Positions 1 to 6,195 of a DNA stretch of 6,202 bases are shown here, one piece after another (the first letter of the stretch is position 1; each line of letters begins with the position of its first letter). Below the pieces are notes generated by a model. That model had not been told where the DNA came from. It did no database searches and worked only from the letters and a program-made list of their open reading frames with translations. The position numbers and the translations under genes are program-made. Source of the stretch: an uncultured Gemella sp. (lineage in GTDB: Bacteria; Bacillota; Bacilli; Staphylococcales; Gemellaceae); assembly GCA_945929765.1 (NCBI GenBank), contig CAMEOL010000062.1, positions 1 to 6,202 on the forward strand, given 5' to 3'.

Positions 1-382
1 TTTAGAAAAAATGGTTTTTGATAAACGTTTAGAAAAGAGTGTTACATTTACAGGTTAGGTTGATTGGGAAGATATTCAAAATTATTATGCTATCGGTGAT
101 ATTTTTGTATCATCTTCAACTAGCGAAACACAGGGGTTAACTTATTTAGAAGCTTTAGTAACGGGATTATATTTATTAGTGCGTAAAGATAAAAGTTTAG
201 AAGGACTAATCGATAATGGTATAAATGGTTTTGAATTTGAAAACTTTGATCAGTTTGAAGTATCTTATTATTTATTAAAAGAAAAATTAAATGCCAAAAA
301 ACGCGCAACAATAAACAATAAATATACCCAGGAAGGATATGCTTTGTCTGTAGAAAAAATATATAAAGAATTAATATGTTAA
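1..382 (+). pseudogene. Family 4 (group 1) glycosyltransferase, C-terminal part, interrupted by an in-frame stop
   Basis: The frame beginning at base 2 reads through to TAA at 380-382 and gives the C-terminal GT-B half of a family 4 glycosyltransferase; the 5' part lies outside the window. Recognisable pieces are VTFTG, then DIFVSSSTSETQGLTYLEAL, which carries the family's E-x7-E motif for the sugar nucleotide, then KSLEGLIDNGINGF. The SETQGLTY version is typical of membrane glycolipid glycosyltransferases of Firmicutes, such as those adding sugars to diacylglycerol for lipoteichoic acid anchors, so that role is an inference. TAG at 56-58 interrupts the frame directly after FTG, upstream of the donor-binding motif, so a protein ending there could hardly be active. 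The usual proline after the conserved glycine (GLP) is tyrosine here (GLYLLV), which also hints at decay. A fragment could start at GTG 179, but I see no Shine-Dalgarno for it and do not call it a gene. A sequencing error at 56-58 is the main alternative. Confidence 0.8.
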
Positions 383-385
383 TTT

Positions 386-402
386 AGGAGGAGTTCGTTA
401 TA
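386..402 (+). promoter_or_regulatory. Ribosome binding site facing an ATA codon in place of a start
   Basis: AGGAGG at 386-391 is an ideal Shine-Dalgarno. Eight bases later, at 400-402, is ATA, in frame with the phosphatase that follows, and the next codons read KTKNIINLTLALLML. There is no ATG, GTG or TTG in this frame between the stop TAG at 385-387 and the ATG at 442; the only other candidate is CTG at 436. The simplest reading is that an ancestral ATG mutated to ATA. AUA can start translation weakly in some bacteria, so expression may be reduced and not lost. Confidence 0.65.
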
Positions 403-441
403 AAAACAAAAAACATAATAAATTTAACTTTAGCACTGTTA

Positions 442-1059
442 ATGTTAATTGCATTTTTTTACTTTGCATCATTTTCAAAAAATTCATGGAATAATACATT
501 ATATTTAGATGAGATTATTTGGCAGTATATTTCCAAAATTAGAAATGTCGAAATAACACCTGAAATTATTATTGTAACAAGATTAGCAGATTCATGGTTT
601 TTATTTATAGTAGTAACAGCAGTAACAGCGTATTTAGTTTTAAAATTGAAAAAATATATTGTTGCAATTTGGTTTTGTTTATCGATAATTTTTGGGGCGT
701 TATTGTTAAATTATTTTTTAAAAAATTATTATGATAGACCTCGTCCTTTCGAAATTAATCAAATAGAAAATTTAGCACATGCTAGTGGATATTCTTTTCC
801 AAGCGGTCATTCTATGGGATCTATAATAACATATTTATTAATAACATATTTACTAACAAAGAAAATAAATAATAATTTTTGGAGATATTTAGTTTATATT
901 ATGGCAATATTTTTATGTTTGTTAATAGCATTCACAAGAGTATATCTAGGTGTTCATTATCCTACAGATGTGATGGCAGGTTTTTCTATCGGTTTATATT
1001 GGGCGTTGGGGTGTATAATTTTATATAGATTTATAATAAATAAAGGAGAAAATAATTGA
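442..1059 (+). CDS. PAP2-family membrane phosphatase (phosphatidic acid phosphatase type 2), possibly with a lost start codon
   Basis: This is an integral membrane lipid phosphatase of the PAP2 superfamily, which removes phosphate from lipids such as phosphatidic acid, phosphatidylglycerophosphate or undecaprenyl pyrophosphate. All three active-site motifs are present, numbered from Met 442: KNYYDRPRP (K94, R101, P102), FPSGH (residues 119-123, catalytic H123) and TRVYLGVH (R166, nucleophile H172). Several hydrophobic helices fill the rest. ATG 442 is the first standard start but has no ribosome binding site. The frame continues to ATA at 400, which sits 8 bases after AGGAGG and adds 14 residues (KTKNIINLTLALL) that complete the first membrane helix, so the natural protein probably began there with about 219 residues. 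It follows the broken glycosyltransferase by 17 bases counted from 400, and its stop overlaps the next gene. The shared row suggests a membrane or envelope lipid role, but the exact substrate is unknown. Confidence 0.88.
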   Translation: MLIAFFYFASFSKNSWNNTLYLDEIIWQYISKIRNVEITPEIIIVTRLADSWFLFIVVTAVTAYLVLKLKKYIVAIWFCLSIIFGALLLNYFLKNYYDRPRPFEINQIENLAHASGYSFPSGHSMGSIITYLLITYLLTKKINNNFWRYLVYIMAIFLCLLIAFTRVYLGVHYPTDVMAGFSIGLYWALGCIILYRFIINKGENN

Positions 1060-1547
1060 ATATAAGATTAGCTAAAAAACAAGATTTAGATAAAATAATG
1101 GAAATTTATGAACATGCCAAAATATATATGCGTAGCAACGGTAACAAAAATCAATGGAACAATAATTATCCGAATATAAATTTGTTACAAGAAGATATAG
1201 CTAGCAATCACTTATTTGTTGTAGAAGATGATAGTGACATATATGGAGTTTTTGCTTTCATATTGGGCAAGGATAGTACTTATAATTATATTGAAGATGG
1301 AGAGTGGTTAAATGATGAACATTATGGAACTATTCACCGCATAGCAAGTAACGGTATAAAACGAGGTGTAATGAAGTTAGCGGTAACTTACTGTAAAGAA
1401 AAAATAGCTAACTTGAGAATAGATACCCATAGTGATAATAAGATTATGCAAAAACTAATTTTAGAAAATGATTTTAAATATTGTGGGATTATATATTTAG
1501 AAAATGGAGATCCTAGATTAGCATATCAGTGGACTAGTATAGTTTAG
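1056..1547 (+). CDS. GNAT-family N-acetyltransferase
   Basis: This 163-residue protein has the size and layout of a single-domain GNAT enzyme, which moves an acetyl group from acetyl-CoA to an amine. The N-terminus (IRLAKKQDLDKIMEIYEHA) is the standard first strand and helix. The middle strands run from LFVVED to IYGVFAFI (residues 53-69), and the acetyl-CoA region is IHRIASNGIKRGVMKLAVTYC (93-113). LRIDTHSDNKIMQK (120-133) and the YCGIIYLENGDPRLAYQ ending follow. The R-x-x-G loop is imperfect: IKRGVMK stands where a glycine-rich QxxGxG turn is usual. RSNGNKNQW (26-34) followed by the HRIAS and IDTHSDN motifs marks a common, uncharacterised Firmicutes GNAT subgroup, so the acceptor is unknown. 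The start is TTG at 1056-1058, 7 bases after AAGGAG, and overlaps the phosphatase TGA by 4 bases, so the two are translationally coupled. No terminator follows. Confidence 0.87.
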   Translation: MNIRLAKKQDLDKIMEIYEHAKIYMRSNGNKNQWNNNYPNINLLQEDIASNHLFVVEDDSDIYGVFAFILGKDSTYNYIEDGEWLNDEHYGTIHRIASNGIKRGVMKLAVTYCKEKIANLRIDTHSDNKIMQKLILENDFKYCGIIYLENGDPRLAYQWTSIV

Positions 1548-1565
1548 GAAATAACAATTCGACCT

Positions 1566-1586
1566 AATTGATAATTATTATCAATT
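1566..1586. promoter_or_regulatory. Perfect 21-bp palindrome with an exact Fur-box core, upstream of tpx
   Basis: Two 10-base arms are exactly complementary around the single central T at 1576. The inner 15 bases, TGATAATTATTATCA, match the 7-1-7 Fur consensus TGATAATnATTATCA of Bacilli at every defined position. The PerR consensus TTATAATnATTATAA differs at two symmetric positions (G/C here in place of T/A), so Fur is favoured, although a PerR-type regulator cannot be excluded for a peroxidase gene. The box ends 5 bases before the -35 element, close enough to interfere with RNA polymerase. Confidence 0.82.
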
Positions 1587-1591
1587 TAACA

Positions 1592-1620
1592 TTTACATAA
1601 AAAAATAAATATGGTATTAT
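1592..1620 (+). promoter_or_regulatory. tpx: Sigma-A-type promoter for the tpx-ECF operon
   Basis: TTTACA at 1592-1597 (-35) and TATTAT at 1615-1620 (-10) are separated by 17 bases. TGG directly before the -10 gives an extended -10 element. Transcription should begin near 1627, about 25 bases before the tpx ATG. The Fur-like palindrome lies immediately upstream. Confidence 0.75.
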
Positions 1621-1651
1621 AAAATGGTAATATTTATTGAGAGGTAATTGT

Positions 1652-2155
1652 ATGAATAACGAAATTACATTTGGTGGTGTGAAAGTAACTATTAATGACA
1701 AAGGTATTAATGTAGGAGACAAACTACCTTCTTTTCGTGCGGTTAAAGCTGACATGTCAGATTTTAATATTGATGATTATAGAGGAAAAGTTATAGTGAT
1801 TAACACGTTTCCATCTATAGATACAGGTATTTGTGCTTTGCAAACTATAAGATTTAATAATGAAGTTGCTAATTATGAAGATTTAGTTGTTGTTACAGTG
1901 TCGAAAGATTTACCTTTTGCATTAAATAGATTTTGTGGTGCTAACAATATTGAGAATGCAGTAACTGTATCTGATTATCGTTATCGAGATTTTGAGTTGA
2001 ATATCGGAGGACATATGGAAGAGTTAGCTTTACTATGTCGTCAAGTTATAGTTGTAGATAAAAAAGGAACTATACGTTATTTCGAAAGAGTTTCTGAGGT
2101 TCGCAGTGAGCCTGATTTTGAAGAAGCATTAAATGTAATAAAAAAACTTTATTAG
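1652..2155 (+). CDS. tpx: Thiol peroxidase Tpx (atypical 2-Cys peroxiredoxin)
   Basis: Tpx is a cytoplasmic enzyme that reduces hydrogen peroxide and organic hydroperoxides with electrons from thioredoxin. The 167-residue product has the family's normal length. The peroxidatic cysteine is C61 in the hallmark PSIDTGIC (54-61) and the resolving cysteine is C95 in NRFCG; both lie where the E. coli enzyme has them. The conserved arginine of the active site is R130 in LLCRQVIVVD. An extra cysteine, C129, precedes it where alanine is common. I chose ATG 1652 because GAGAGG at 1639-1644 sits 7 bases before it and the protein then begins MNNEITFGG as in relatives; an upstream in-frame TTG at 1637 overlaps that ribosome binding site. 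The gene follows the Fur-like box and promoter, and the ECF transporter genes follow after 11 bases, so it is the first gene of a four-gene operon. That pairing is the odd point here. Confidence 0.96.
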   Translation: MNNEITFGGVKVTINDKGINVGDKLPSFRAVKADMSDFNIDDYRGKVIVINTFPSIDTGICALQTIRFNNEVANYEDLVVVTVSKDLPFALNRFCGANNIENAVTVSDYRYRDFELNIGGHMEELALLCRQVIVVDKKGTIRYFERVSEVRSEPDFEEALNVIKKLY

Positions 2156-2166
2156 GAGAAGGTATT

Positions 2167-2790
2167 GTGAACAATAATTTAAATTATATAAAAAAAGACA
2201 AGTCAACTAGTTTAGCAACAAAAGATTTAATTAATCTAGGGTTATACAATTTGTTAATGATTTTACTTATGGGTGTTGGAGTTGGTATTTGTGCAGCTTT
2301 TTTCTCTGTGTTTTTTGCAGGTGAAATTTATTTTGCAATATTTACAACTGTAGGAACAGGATTTTTTGCAGCTCCAGCATTTACGCTAATATTCCAAAAA
2401 ATTAATAAAAAATATGCTGTATTAATTTCTTCATTTGTTCTATCTTTATTTTTATTAATTTCAGGGCATGTAGCGATATCTTTTGTTACTCAAATGTTGG
2501 GAGGGCTTATTGCAGAGTTTTTCTATAGAAGAAATAACGAATATCTTTCTTATCTCTTTTTTACAATGGGAGGGATAGGAGCTATATTACCTATGTATTT
2601 TATGAAAAATAACTATATTACACATATGTTAGAACGAGGATTTTCTCAAGAAAAAGTAAATTTTGTAATGAATAGTGCTAGTTTACAGATGTTTTGGATT
2701 GTAATAATATCAACAGTTATTTTTACTTTAATCGGCACATATATAGGTAGAAGTATTTATTTTAGAAATTTTGAAAAAGCAGGAATATAG
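2167..2790 (+). CDS. ECF transporter substrate-binding (S) component, MptD/Trep_Strep family
   Basis: This very hydrophobic 207-residue protein has about five to six membrane helices, roughly at residues 21-50, 52-76, 83-105, 107-120, 127-146 and 171-196. S components bind the vitamin or metal compound in the membrane and hand it to the EcfT-ATPase module. The segment GGIGAILPMYFMKNNY, then ITHMLERGFSQE and the ending FEKAGI are typical of the Trep_Strep (MptD-type) group, whose substrates are mostly unproven. Members are linked to iron, haem or siderophore uptake in some streptococci, as I recall. His101, His153 and several methionines could be ligands, but this is speculation. The start is GTG 2167, 8 bases after AGGAG at 2154-2158, a site overlapping the tpx stop. 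The EcfT gene starts one base after this stop. The adjacent T and A genes make the transporter assignment firm. Confidence 0.87.
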   Translation: MNNNLNYIKKDKSTSLATKDLINLGLYNLLMILLMGVGVGICAAFFSVFFAGEIYFAIFTTVGTGFFAAPAFTLIFQKINKKYAVLISSFVLSLFLLISGHVAISFVTQMLGGLIAEFFYRRNNEYLSYLFFTMGGIGAILPMYFMKNNYITHMLERGFSQEKVNFVMNSASLQMFWIVIISTVIFTLIGTYIGRSIYFRNFEKAGI

Positions 2791-2791
2791 A

Positions 2792-3481
2792 ATGCTAAAA
2801 CTAGATATTAGAACTAAATTGTTACTTTTAATTATCGCAAATATTTTAATGTTTAAAAAGATGTCCATTTACGAACATCTTTTTTCTGCTACTATTTTTA
2901 CTTTACTAATATTGGTAATTGTTAGTTGGAAGAGAGCTATTAGAATATATTCGGTATATATGTTTTTTACTGTTTATGAATTATTTTTGGCGAAGTATAC
3001 AAGTGTGTCAATAATAGATAATTTTATGGTATTAAGTGCATTAATGTTTAAAACTATATATTTTCCAATATGTGCAGGTATTATTTTATTGGGAAGTTCT
3101 AAAGTTTCGGAGTTAATTACTTTTTTAAGAAGTATAAAGATACCTAATAGTATCATAATAGTTTTAGCTGTAATTTTTAGATTTTTCCCTGCTATGCTTA
3201 CTGATTATAAATATATAAAAAATTCTTTAAAGATGAAGGGGATAGGAGTTTCGAAATTTTATTATTTAAGACATCCCTTGAAATTTGTTGAGTATGTTTT
3301 TGTTCCGTATGTTATAATCAGTTCTAACATTGCAAATGATTTAACAATATCTTGTATTTGTAGAGGAATAGAGAGTGATAGAAAAAAAAGTAGTATACAA
3401 ACGTTAAAGTTTACTTTGAGTGATTATATTTTTTTATTATTCATTGTATTGTTTGTTTATTTTGTAGGAGTAAAAAATTGA
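2792..3481 (+). CDS. ECF transporter transmembrane coupling protein, EcfT-like (CbiQ family)
   Basis: This 229-residue membrane protein links the S component to the ATPase. Several helices lie in the first half and one lies at the C-terminus (about 209-226). Family marks are DIRTKLLLL at the start (usually DPRTK), RFFP at 130-133, and two short arginine/lysine-glycine coupling motifs at the ends of the cytoplasmic helices, which dock into the ATPase grooves: MKG (148-150) and CRG (190-192). The canonical form is ARG, so the first is degenerate (lysine for arginine), which may reflect coevolution with its own fused ATPase. I chose ATG 2792, 7 bases after AGGA at 2781-2784 and one base after the S-gene stop; an in-frame TTG at 2771 would lie inside the S gene and lacks a site. 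The end overlaps the ATPase start by 4 bases. It is likely a dedicated T unit for the adjacent S protein. Confidence 0.9.
   Translation: MLKLDIRTKLLLLIIANILMFKKMSIYEHLFSATIFTLLILVIVSWKRAIRIYSVYMFFTVYELFLAKYTSVSIIDNFMVLSALMFKTIYFPICAGIILLGSSKVSELITFLRSIKIPNSIIIVLAVIFRFFPAMLTDYKYIKNSLKMKGIGVSKFYYLRHPLKFVEYVFVPYVIISSNIANDLTISCICRGIESDRKKSSIQTLKFTLSDYIFLLFIVLFVYFVGVKN
2855..2885 (+). terminator. Terminator-like hairpin inside the 5' part of the EcfT-like gene
   Basis: AAAAAGATGT (2855-2864) and ACATCTTTTT (2875-2884) are perfectly complementary across a 10-base loop, and the right arm runs into six Ts (2880-2885). This has the form of a weak intrinsic terminator with a GATGT core, starting about 63 bases into the gene. 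It could lower transcription of the T and ATPase genes relative to tpx and the S gene. The stem is AT-rich, so chance is quite possible in this base composition. Confidence 0.3.
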
Positions 3482-4908
3482 TTAAATTTACAAATTTTAA
3501 TTTTAAATATATAAAATCAGAAAAATTAAATTTAAATAATTTTAATTTAGAAATAAAAAAAGGAGAATGTATCCTATTTACAGGAAATTCTGGTTGTGGA
3601 AAGACTAGTGTATTAAGAATTATTAATGGCTTAGCTCCTGAGTATTTTGATGGAGGATTTAATGGGGAGGCTAGAATAGCACATTTAAATATAGGAGATA
3701 GTCTACAACAATTTTCGAAAGTGGTTGGTAGTGTATTTCAAAATCCTAAAAATCAATTTTTCCATCTAGATTCTACAAGTGAGCTGGCATTTAGTATGGA
3801 AAATTTAGGATTTCCTCCGGAAAAAATTGTTGAGAGAATAAATTTTTTGGCAAAAACATTCTCTGCTGAGAAGTTGTTAGATAGAAATATTTTAGAATTG
3901 AGTGGAGGAGAAAAACAGAAGTTAGCTTTTATGGCAAGTATGATGTTAGATGCTGATATTTTTGTTTTAGACGAAATTACGAGTAACTTAGATTTACAAG
4001 CTATAAAATTAATCTCTGAAATAATAGAAAAATTAAAAAATAGTGGAAAAACTATAATAATTGCAGAACATAGGATTTATTATTTACGGGATATAATTGA
4101 TAGAATGTATATTATTAGTAATGGGCAAATTATACATAGTTTTAGTAATGAAGATTTACTTCTTTTTGATGGGACGCAGTGTAGAACTAGACAGTTAGAC
4201 TTAACTAAAGTTCAATTGTTAGAAAAATCAAAAAGAATAGAACGTACAGATTATTTGAAATTGGATAATTTAGAGTATAAAGTTAATAATAATAAAGTAC
4301 AACACAAAAATCAAAATTTTTCTACAGGAAAAGTATACGCCATTATAGGTAAGAACGGTTGTGGGAAAACTACTTTTGCGAATGTTTTATCAGGTTTTTG
4401 GAAATTTAAAGGTGACATAGTATTAAACAACAAAAGACTAAACAAAAAAGAATTGACCCAAAATAGCTTCCAAGTTATGCAAGATGTGAATTACCAACTA
4501 TTTACTAATTCAGTAGAAAAAGAAATTAAATTGGGATGTTCAAATTTAGATAAGTTTGAGGAAGTTATAAAAAAATTAAAGTTAACTAATTTATTATATA
4601 GACATCCTAATACATTATCAGGTGGAGAAAAGCAAAGAGTAGCAATAGCTTCTGCATTATTGTCAAACAAGAAAATATTAATTTTTGATGAACCTACAAG
4701 TGGATTAGATTATAGCAATATGTTAGAATTATCAAAATTAATTACAGAAATTAGTAATAATGAAATAATAGTTTTTGTTATTACTCATGATTATGAATTT
4801 TTGTGTAGTGTTGCCGATGAAGTAGTGCATTTTGATATTAACGGAATAAAAGAAAGAGTAGCGGTAACAGAGTATAATAAAAATTATATATTAGAAGTAA
4901 TGAATTAA
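3478..4908 (+). CDS. ECF transporter ATPase with two fused ABC domains (EcfA-EcfA' type)
   Basis: This 476-residue cytoplasmic ATPase drives the transporter; both nucleotide-binding domains sit in one chain. Domain 1 (about 1-230) has Walker A GNSGCGKTS (36-44), Q-loop Q88 in VFQNPKNQ, signature LSGGEKQ (141-147), Walker B ending in D165-E166, D-loop SNLD and switch H198. Domain 2 (about 258-476) has Walker A GKNGCGKTT (291-299), Q-loop Q335, signature LSGGEKQR (380-387), Walker B D404-E405, D-loop SGLD and switch H437. Both ATP sites therefore look intact; DEIT in domain 1 replaces the usual DEPT. In many ECF systems EcfA1 and EcfA2 are separate genes, whereas fusion is common beside Trep_Strep S components and indicates a dedicated, not shared, energising module. 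The start is TTG 3478, 7 bases after AGGAG at 3466-3470, overlapping the EcfT-like stop by 4 bases. No convincing terminator follows. Confidence 0.94.
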   Translation: MIKFTNFNFKYIKSEKLNLNNFNLEIKKGECILFTGNSGCGKTSVLRIINGLAPEYFDGGFNGEARIAHLNIGDSLQQFSKVVGSVFQNPKNQFFHLDSTSELAFSMENLGFPPEKIVERINFLAKTFSAEKLLDRNILELSGGEKQKLAFMASMMLDADIFVLDEITSNLDLQAIKLISEIIEKLKNSGKTIIIAEHRIYYLRDIIDRMYIISNGQIIHSFSNEDLLLFDGTQCRTRQLDLTKVQLLEKSKRIERTDYLKLDNLEYKVNNNKVQHKNQNFSTGKVYAIIGKNGCGKTTFANVLSGFWKFKGDIVLNNKRLNKKELTQNSFQVMQDVNYQLFTNSVEKEIKLGCSNLDKFEEVIKKLKLTNLLYRHPNTLSGGEKQRVAIASALLSNKKILIFDEPTSGLDYSNMLELSKLITEISNNEIIVFVITHDYEFLCSVADEVVHFDINGIKERVAVTEYNKNYILEVMN

Positions 4909-4930
4909 TTATTTAAAATTACAAGAAATA

Positions 4931-4955
4931 TCATTATTAATGAATTTATTCATTA
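4931..4955. repeat. Small inverted repeats after the ECF ATPase gene
   Basis: TAATGAAT (4938-4945) and ATTCATTA (4948-4955) are perfect inverted copies around TT. A further TCATTA at 4931-4936 forms a second palindrome, TCATTA-T-TAATGA, that shares the middle arm. The unit TCATTA/TAATGA thus occurs three times in 25 bases. No T-run follows, so it is a poor intrinsic terminator. It could be a regulator site upstream of the whiA promoter, or chance in AT-rich DNA. Apart from this and the promoter, I see nothing in the 167-bp gap. Confidence 0.4.
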
Positions 4956-5005
4956 CCTACTAATTTAATAAGAATAACGTTTAATATAATTATTTATTTT
5001 ATTGT

Positions 5006-5034
5006 TTGTTTTAATAACGAAAATATGATAAAAT
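5006..5034 (+). promoter_or_regulatory. whiA: Sigma-A-type promoter with extended -10 for whiA
   Basis: TTGTTT at 5006-5011 (-35) and TAAAAT at 5029-5034 (-10) are 17 bases apart, and TGA just before the -10 gives an extended -10. Start of transcription is expected near 5041, leaving a leader of about 35 bases that carries AAAGGAGGT at 5062-5070. whiA can therefore be transcribed independently of the ECF operon. Confidence 0.75.
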
Positions 5035-5075
5035 ACAAAAGTTAAAATTATATAGTCTAAGAAAGGAGGTATTTT

Positions 5076-6029
5076 ATGTCTTACGCTTCAGAAATGAAAC
5101 AAGAATTAACTAGAATTGAAATAACAGATAGTAAAGAATTTTTATCAGAATTATCGGCGCTAATAAAGATGAATGGTGTATTAACAATAGCGAATGGTAA
5201 ACTTAGTATTAGTATTCAAACAGAAAATGCAGCAATTTCAAGAAGAATCTTTTCTTTAATTAAACATTTTTATGACGTACACATAAATATTTCGGTTAGA
5301 AAAAAGATGAAGCTTAAAAAAAATAATGTTTATATTTGTCGTCTTGATGAACGAGTTAAAGAGATTTTAACTGAACTAAAAATATTGAATGATAATTATA
5401 CATTAAAAACCAACATATCAGAAGATCTAATAGATAGCGAAGAGAAGAAAAGAGCATATTTAAGAGGTGCAGTTTTGGCTGGTGGATCTGTAAATAATCC
5501 CGAAACGTCTAGTTATCATTTGGAAATTTTTTCGCAATACGAAGAACAGGCGATAGAGTTGAATAAGTTGATGAATAGCTACGACTTAAATTCTCGTTGT
5601 ATAGAAAGAAGAAAAGGACATATTGTTTATATTAAAGAATCAGAAAAAATAGCAGATTTTATTAATATTGTAGGAGCATATTCGGCATTATTTAAGTTTG
5701 AAGATGAAAGAATAATTAGAGATATAAACAATTCAGTAAATAGAATGCAAAATTGTGATTTGGCTAATATGAACAAAACTGTAAATGCCTCTGCTAAGCA
5801 AGTTGAAGATATAAATATAATTGAAGAGCGATTAGGTTTGGATAATCTTGATGAAAAATTACGATCAGTAGCTGAAGCTAGATTAAAATATCCAGAATTA
5901 GCACTTAAAGATATTGCGGAACTTATAGAAGATGGGAAGCTTTCAAAATCTGGCTTAAATCATAGATTTAGAAAAATTGCTAAGATTGCTCAAGAATTAC
6001 GTGACGGAACATACGAAGCAAATATATAA
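5076..6029 (+). CDS. whiA: WhiA-family DNA-binding protein
   Basis: WhiA is a conserved Gram-positive protein named for its role in sporulation septation in Streptomyces; in Bacillus subtilis it affects cell division and chromosome segregation. The 317-residue product has the family's usual length and full layout. The N-terminal part starts MSYASEMKQEL and forms a homing-endonuclease-like fold. The second LAGLIDADG-like repeat is AYLRGAVLAGGSVNNP (127-142), in which the catalytic acid of true endonucleases is absent, as in all WhiA. The C-terminal helix-turn-helix region (about 225-315) has the hallmark text NCDLANMNKTVNAS and then LSKSGLNHRFRKI. The ATG at 5076 follows AAAGGAGGT (5062-5070) by 5 bases. 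In Bacillus and Staphylococcus, whiA follows rapZ and yvcK/glmR; here the ECF operon and a private promoter precede it, so that cluster is split or partly lost. Confidence 0.96.
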   Translation: MSYASEMKQELTRIEITDSKEFLSELSALIKMNGVLTIANGKLSISIQTENAAISRRIFSLIKHFYDVHINISVRKKMKLKKNNVYICRLDERVKEILTELKILNDNYTLKTNISEDLIDSEEKKRAYLRGAVLAGGSVNNPETSSYHLEIFSQYEEQAIELNKLMNSYDLNSRCIERRKGHIVYIKESEKIADFINIVGAYSALFKFEDERIIRDINNSVNRMQNCDLANMNKTVNASAKQVEDINIIEERLGLDNLDEKLRSVAEARLKYPELALKDIAELIEDGKLSKSGLNHRFRKIAKIAQELRDGTYEANI

Positions 6030-6152
6030 CCTTTTATTGAATACAGGTTTATAGTCAAAATAGACATTTCAACTAATAAATTTAGTAACTCTAGAAATTT
6101 TTTTGAACAATGAATTTTAAAATGAAATACAACTGCATCTAAGTAGATTGGT

Positions 6153-6191
6153 AATAGCCCCCAAAATTTGGACAAATTTTGGAGGGCTATT
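6153..6191 (+). terminator. Long hairpin after whiA, either terminator or leader structure of the next gene
   Basis: AATAGCCCCCAAAATTT (6153-6169) pairs with 6174-6191 over 17 base pairs, with a four-base loop GGAC and one bulged A at 6183. The stem is much more stable than anything else in the window. The tail is TTTATTAT, not a clean T-run, so termination may be partial. It is the only plausible terminator for whiA. Its right arm includes GGAGGG at 6181-6186, a good Shine-Dalgarno for the ATG at 6196, which the hairpin would hide. The stretch 6030-6152 between whiA and the hairpin shows no gene. Confidence 0.7.
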
Positions 6192-6195
6192 TATT

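Noticed and set aside
120..311. Minus-strand open frame opposite the glycosyltransferase
   Set aside because: It mirrors a clear glycosyltransferase frame, has no ribosome binding site, and its leucine/asparagine-rich product looks like AT-rich antisense.
179..382. A separate small gene starting at GTG 179
   Set aside because: The frame continues upstream into recognisable glycosyltransferase sequence, and no Shine-Dalgarno precedes 179; it is the tail of the interrupted gene.
1566..1586. Palindrome as a terminator for the acetyltransferase gene
   Set aside because: The stem is almost all A/T and no T-run follows; an operator explains the exact Fur-core match.
1564..1755. Minus-strand open frame across the tpx promoter
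   Set aside because: It overlaps the operator, promoter and tpx start, and shows no recognisable protein motif.
2974..3156. Minus-strand open frame inside the EcfT-like gene
   Set aside because: It is antisense to a well-supported gene and has no start signals.
6103..6131. Promoter TTGAAC with a weak -10 (AATACA) upstream of the terminal hairpin
   Set aside because: The -10 match is poor and such matches are expected by chance in DNA this AT-rich, although it would fit a leader for the next gene.
5990..6175. Minus-strand open frame after whiA, considered as a transposase remnant or small protein
   Set aside because: None of the three minus-strand frames shows transposase text, no ribosome binding site is seen, and the frame begins inside the hairpin.
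6153..6191. Terminal inverted repeat of an insertion sequence
   Set aside because: The arms are adjacent as in a hairpin, with no transposase or target duplication visible, so an RNA structure explains it better.
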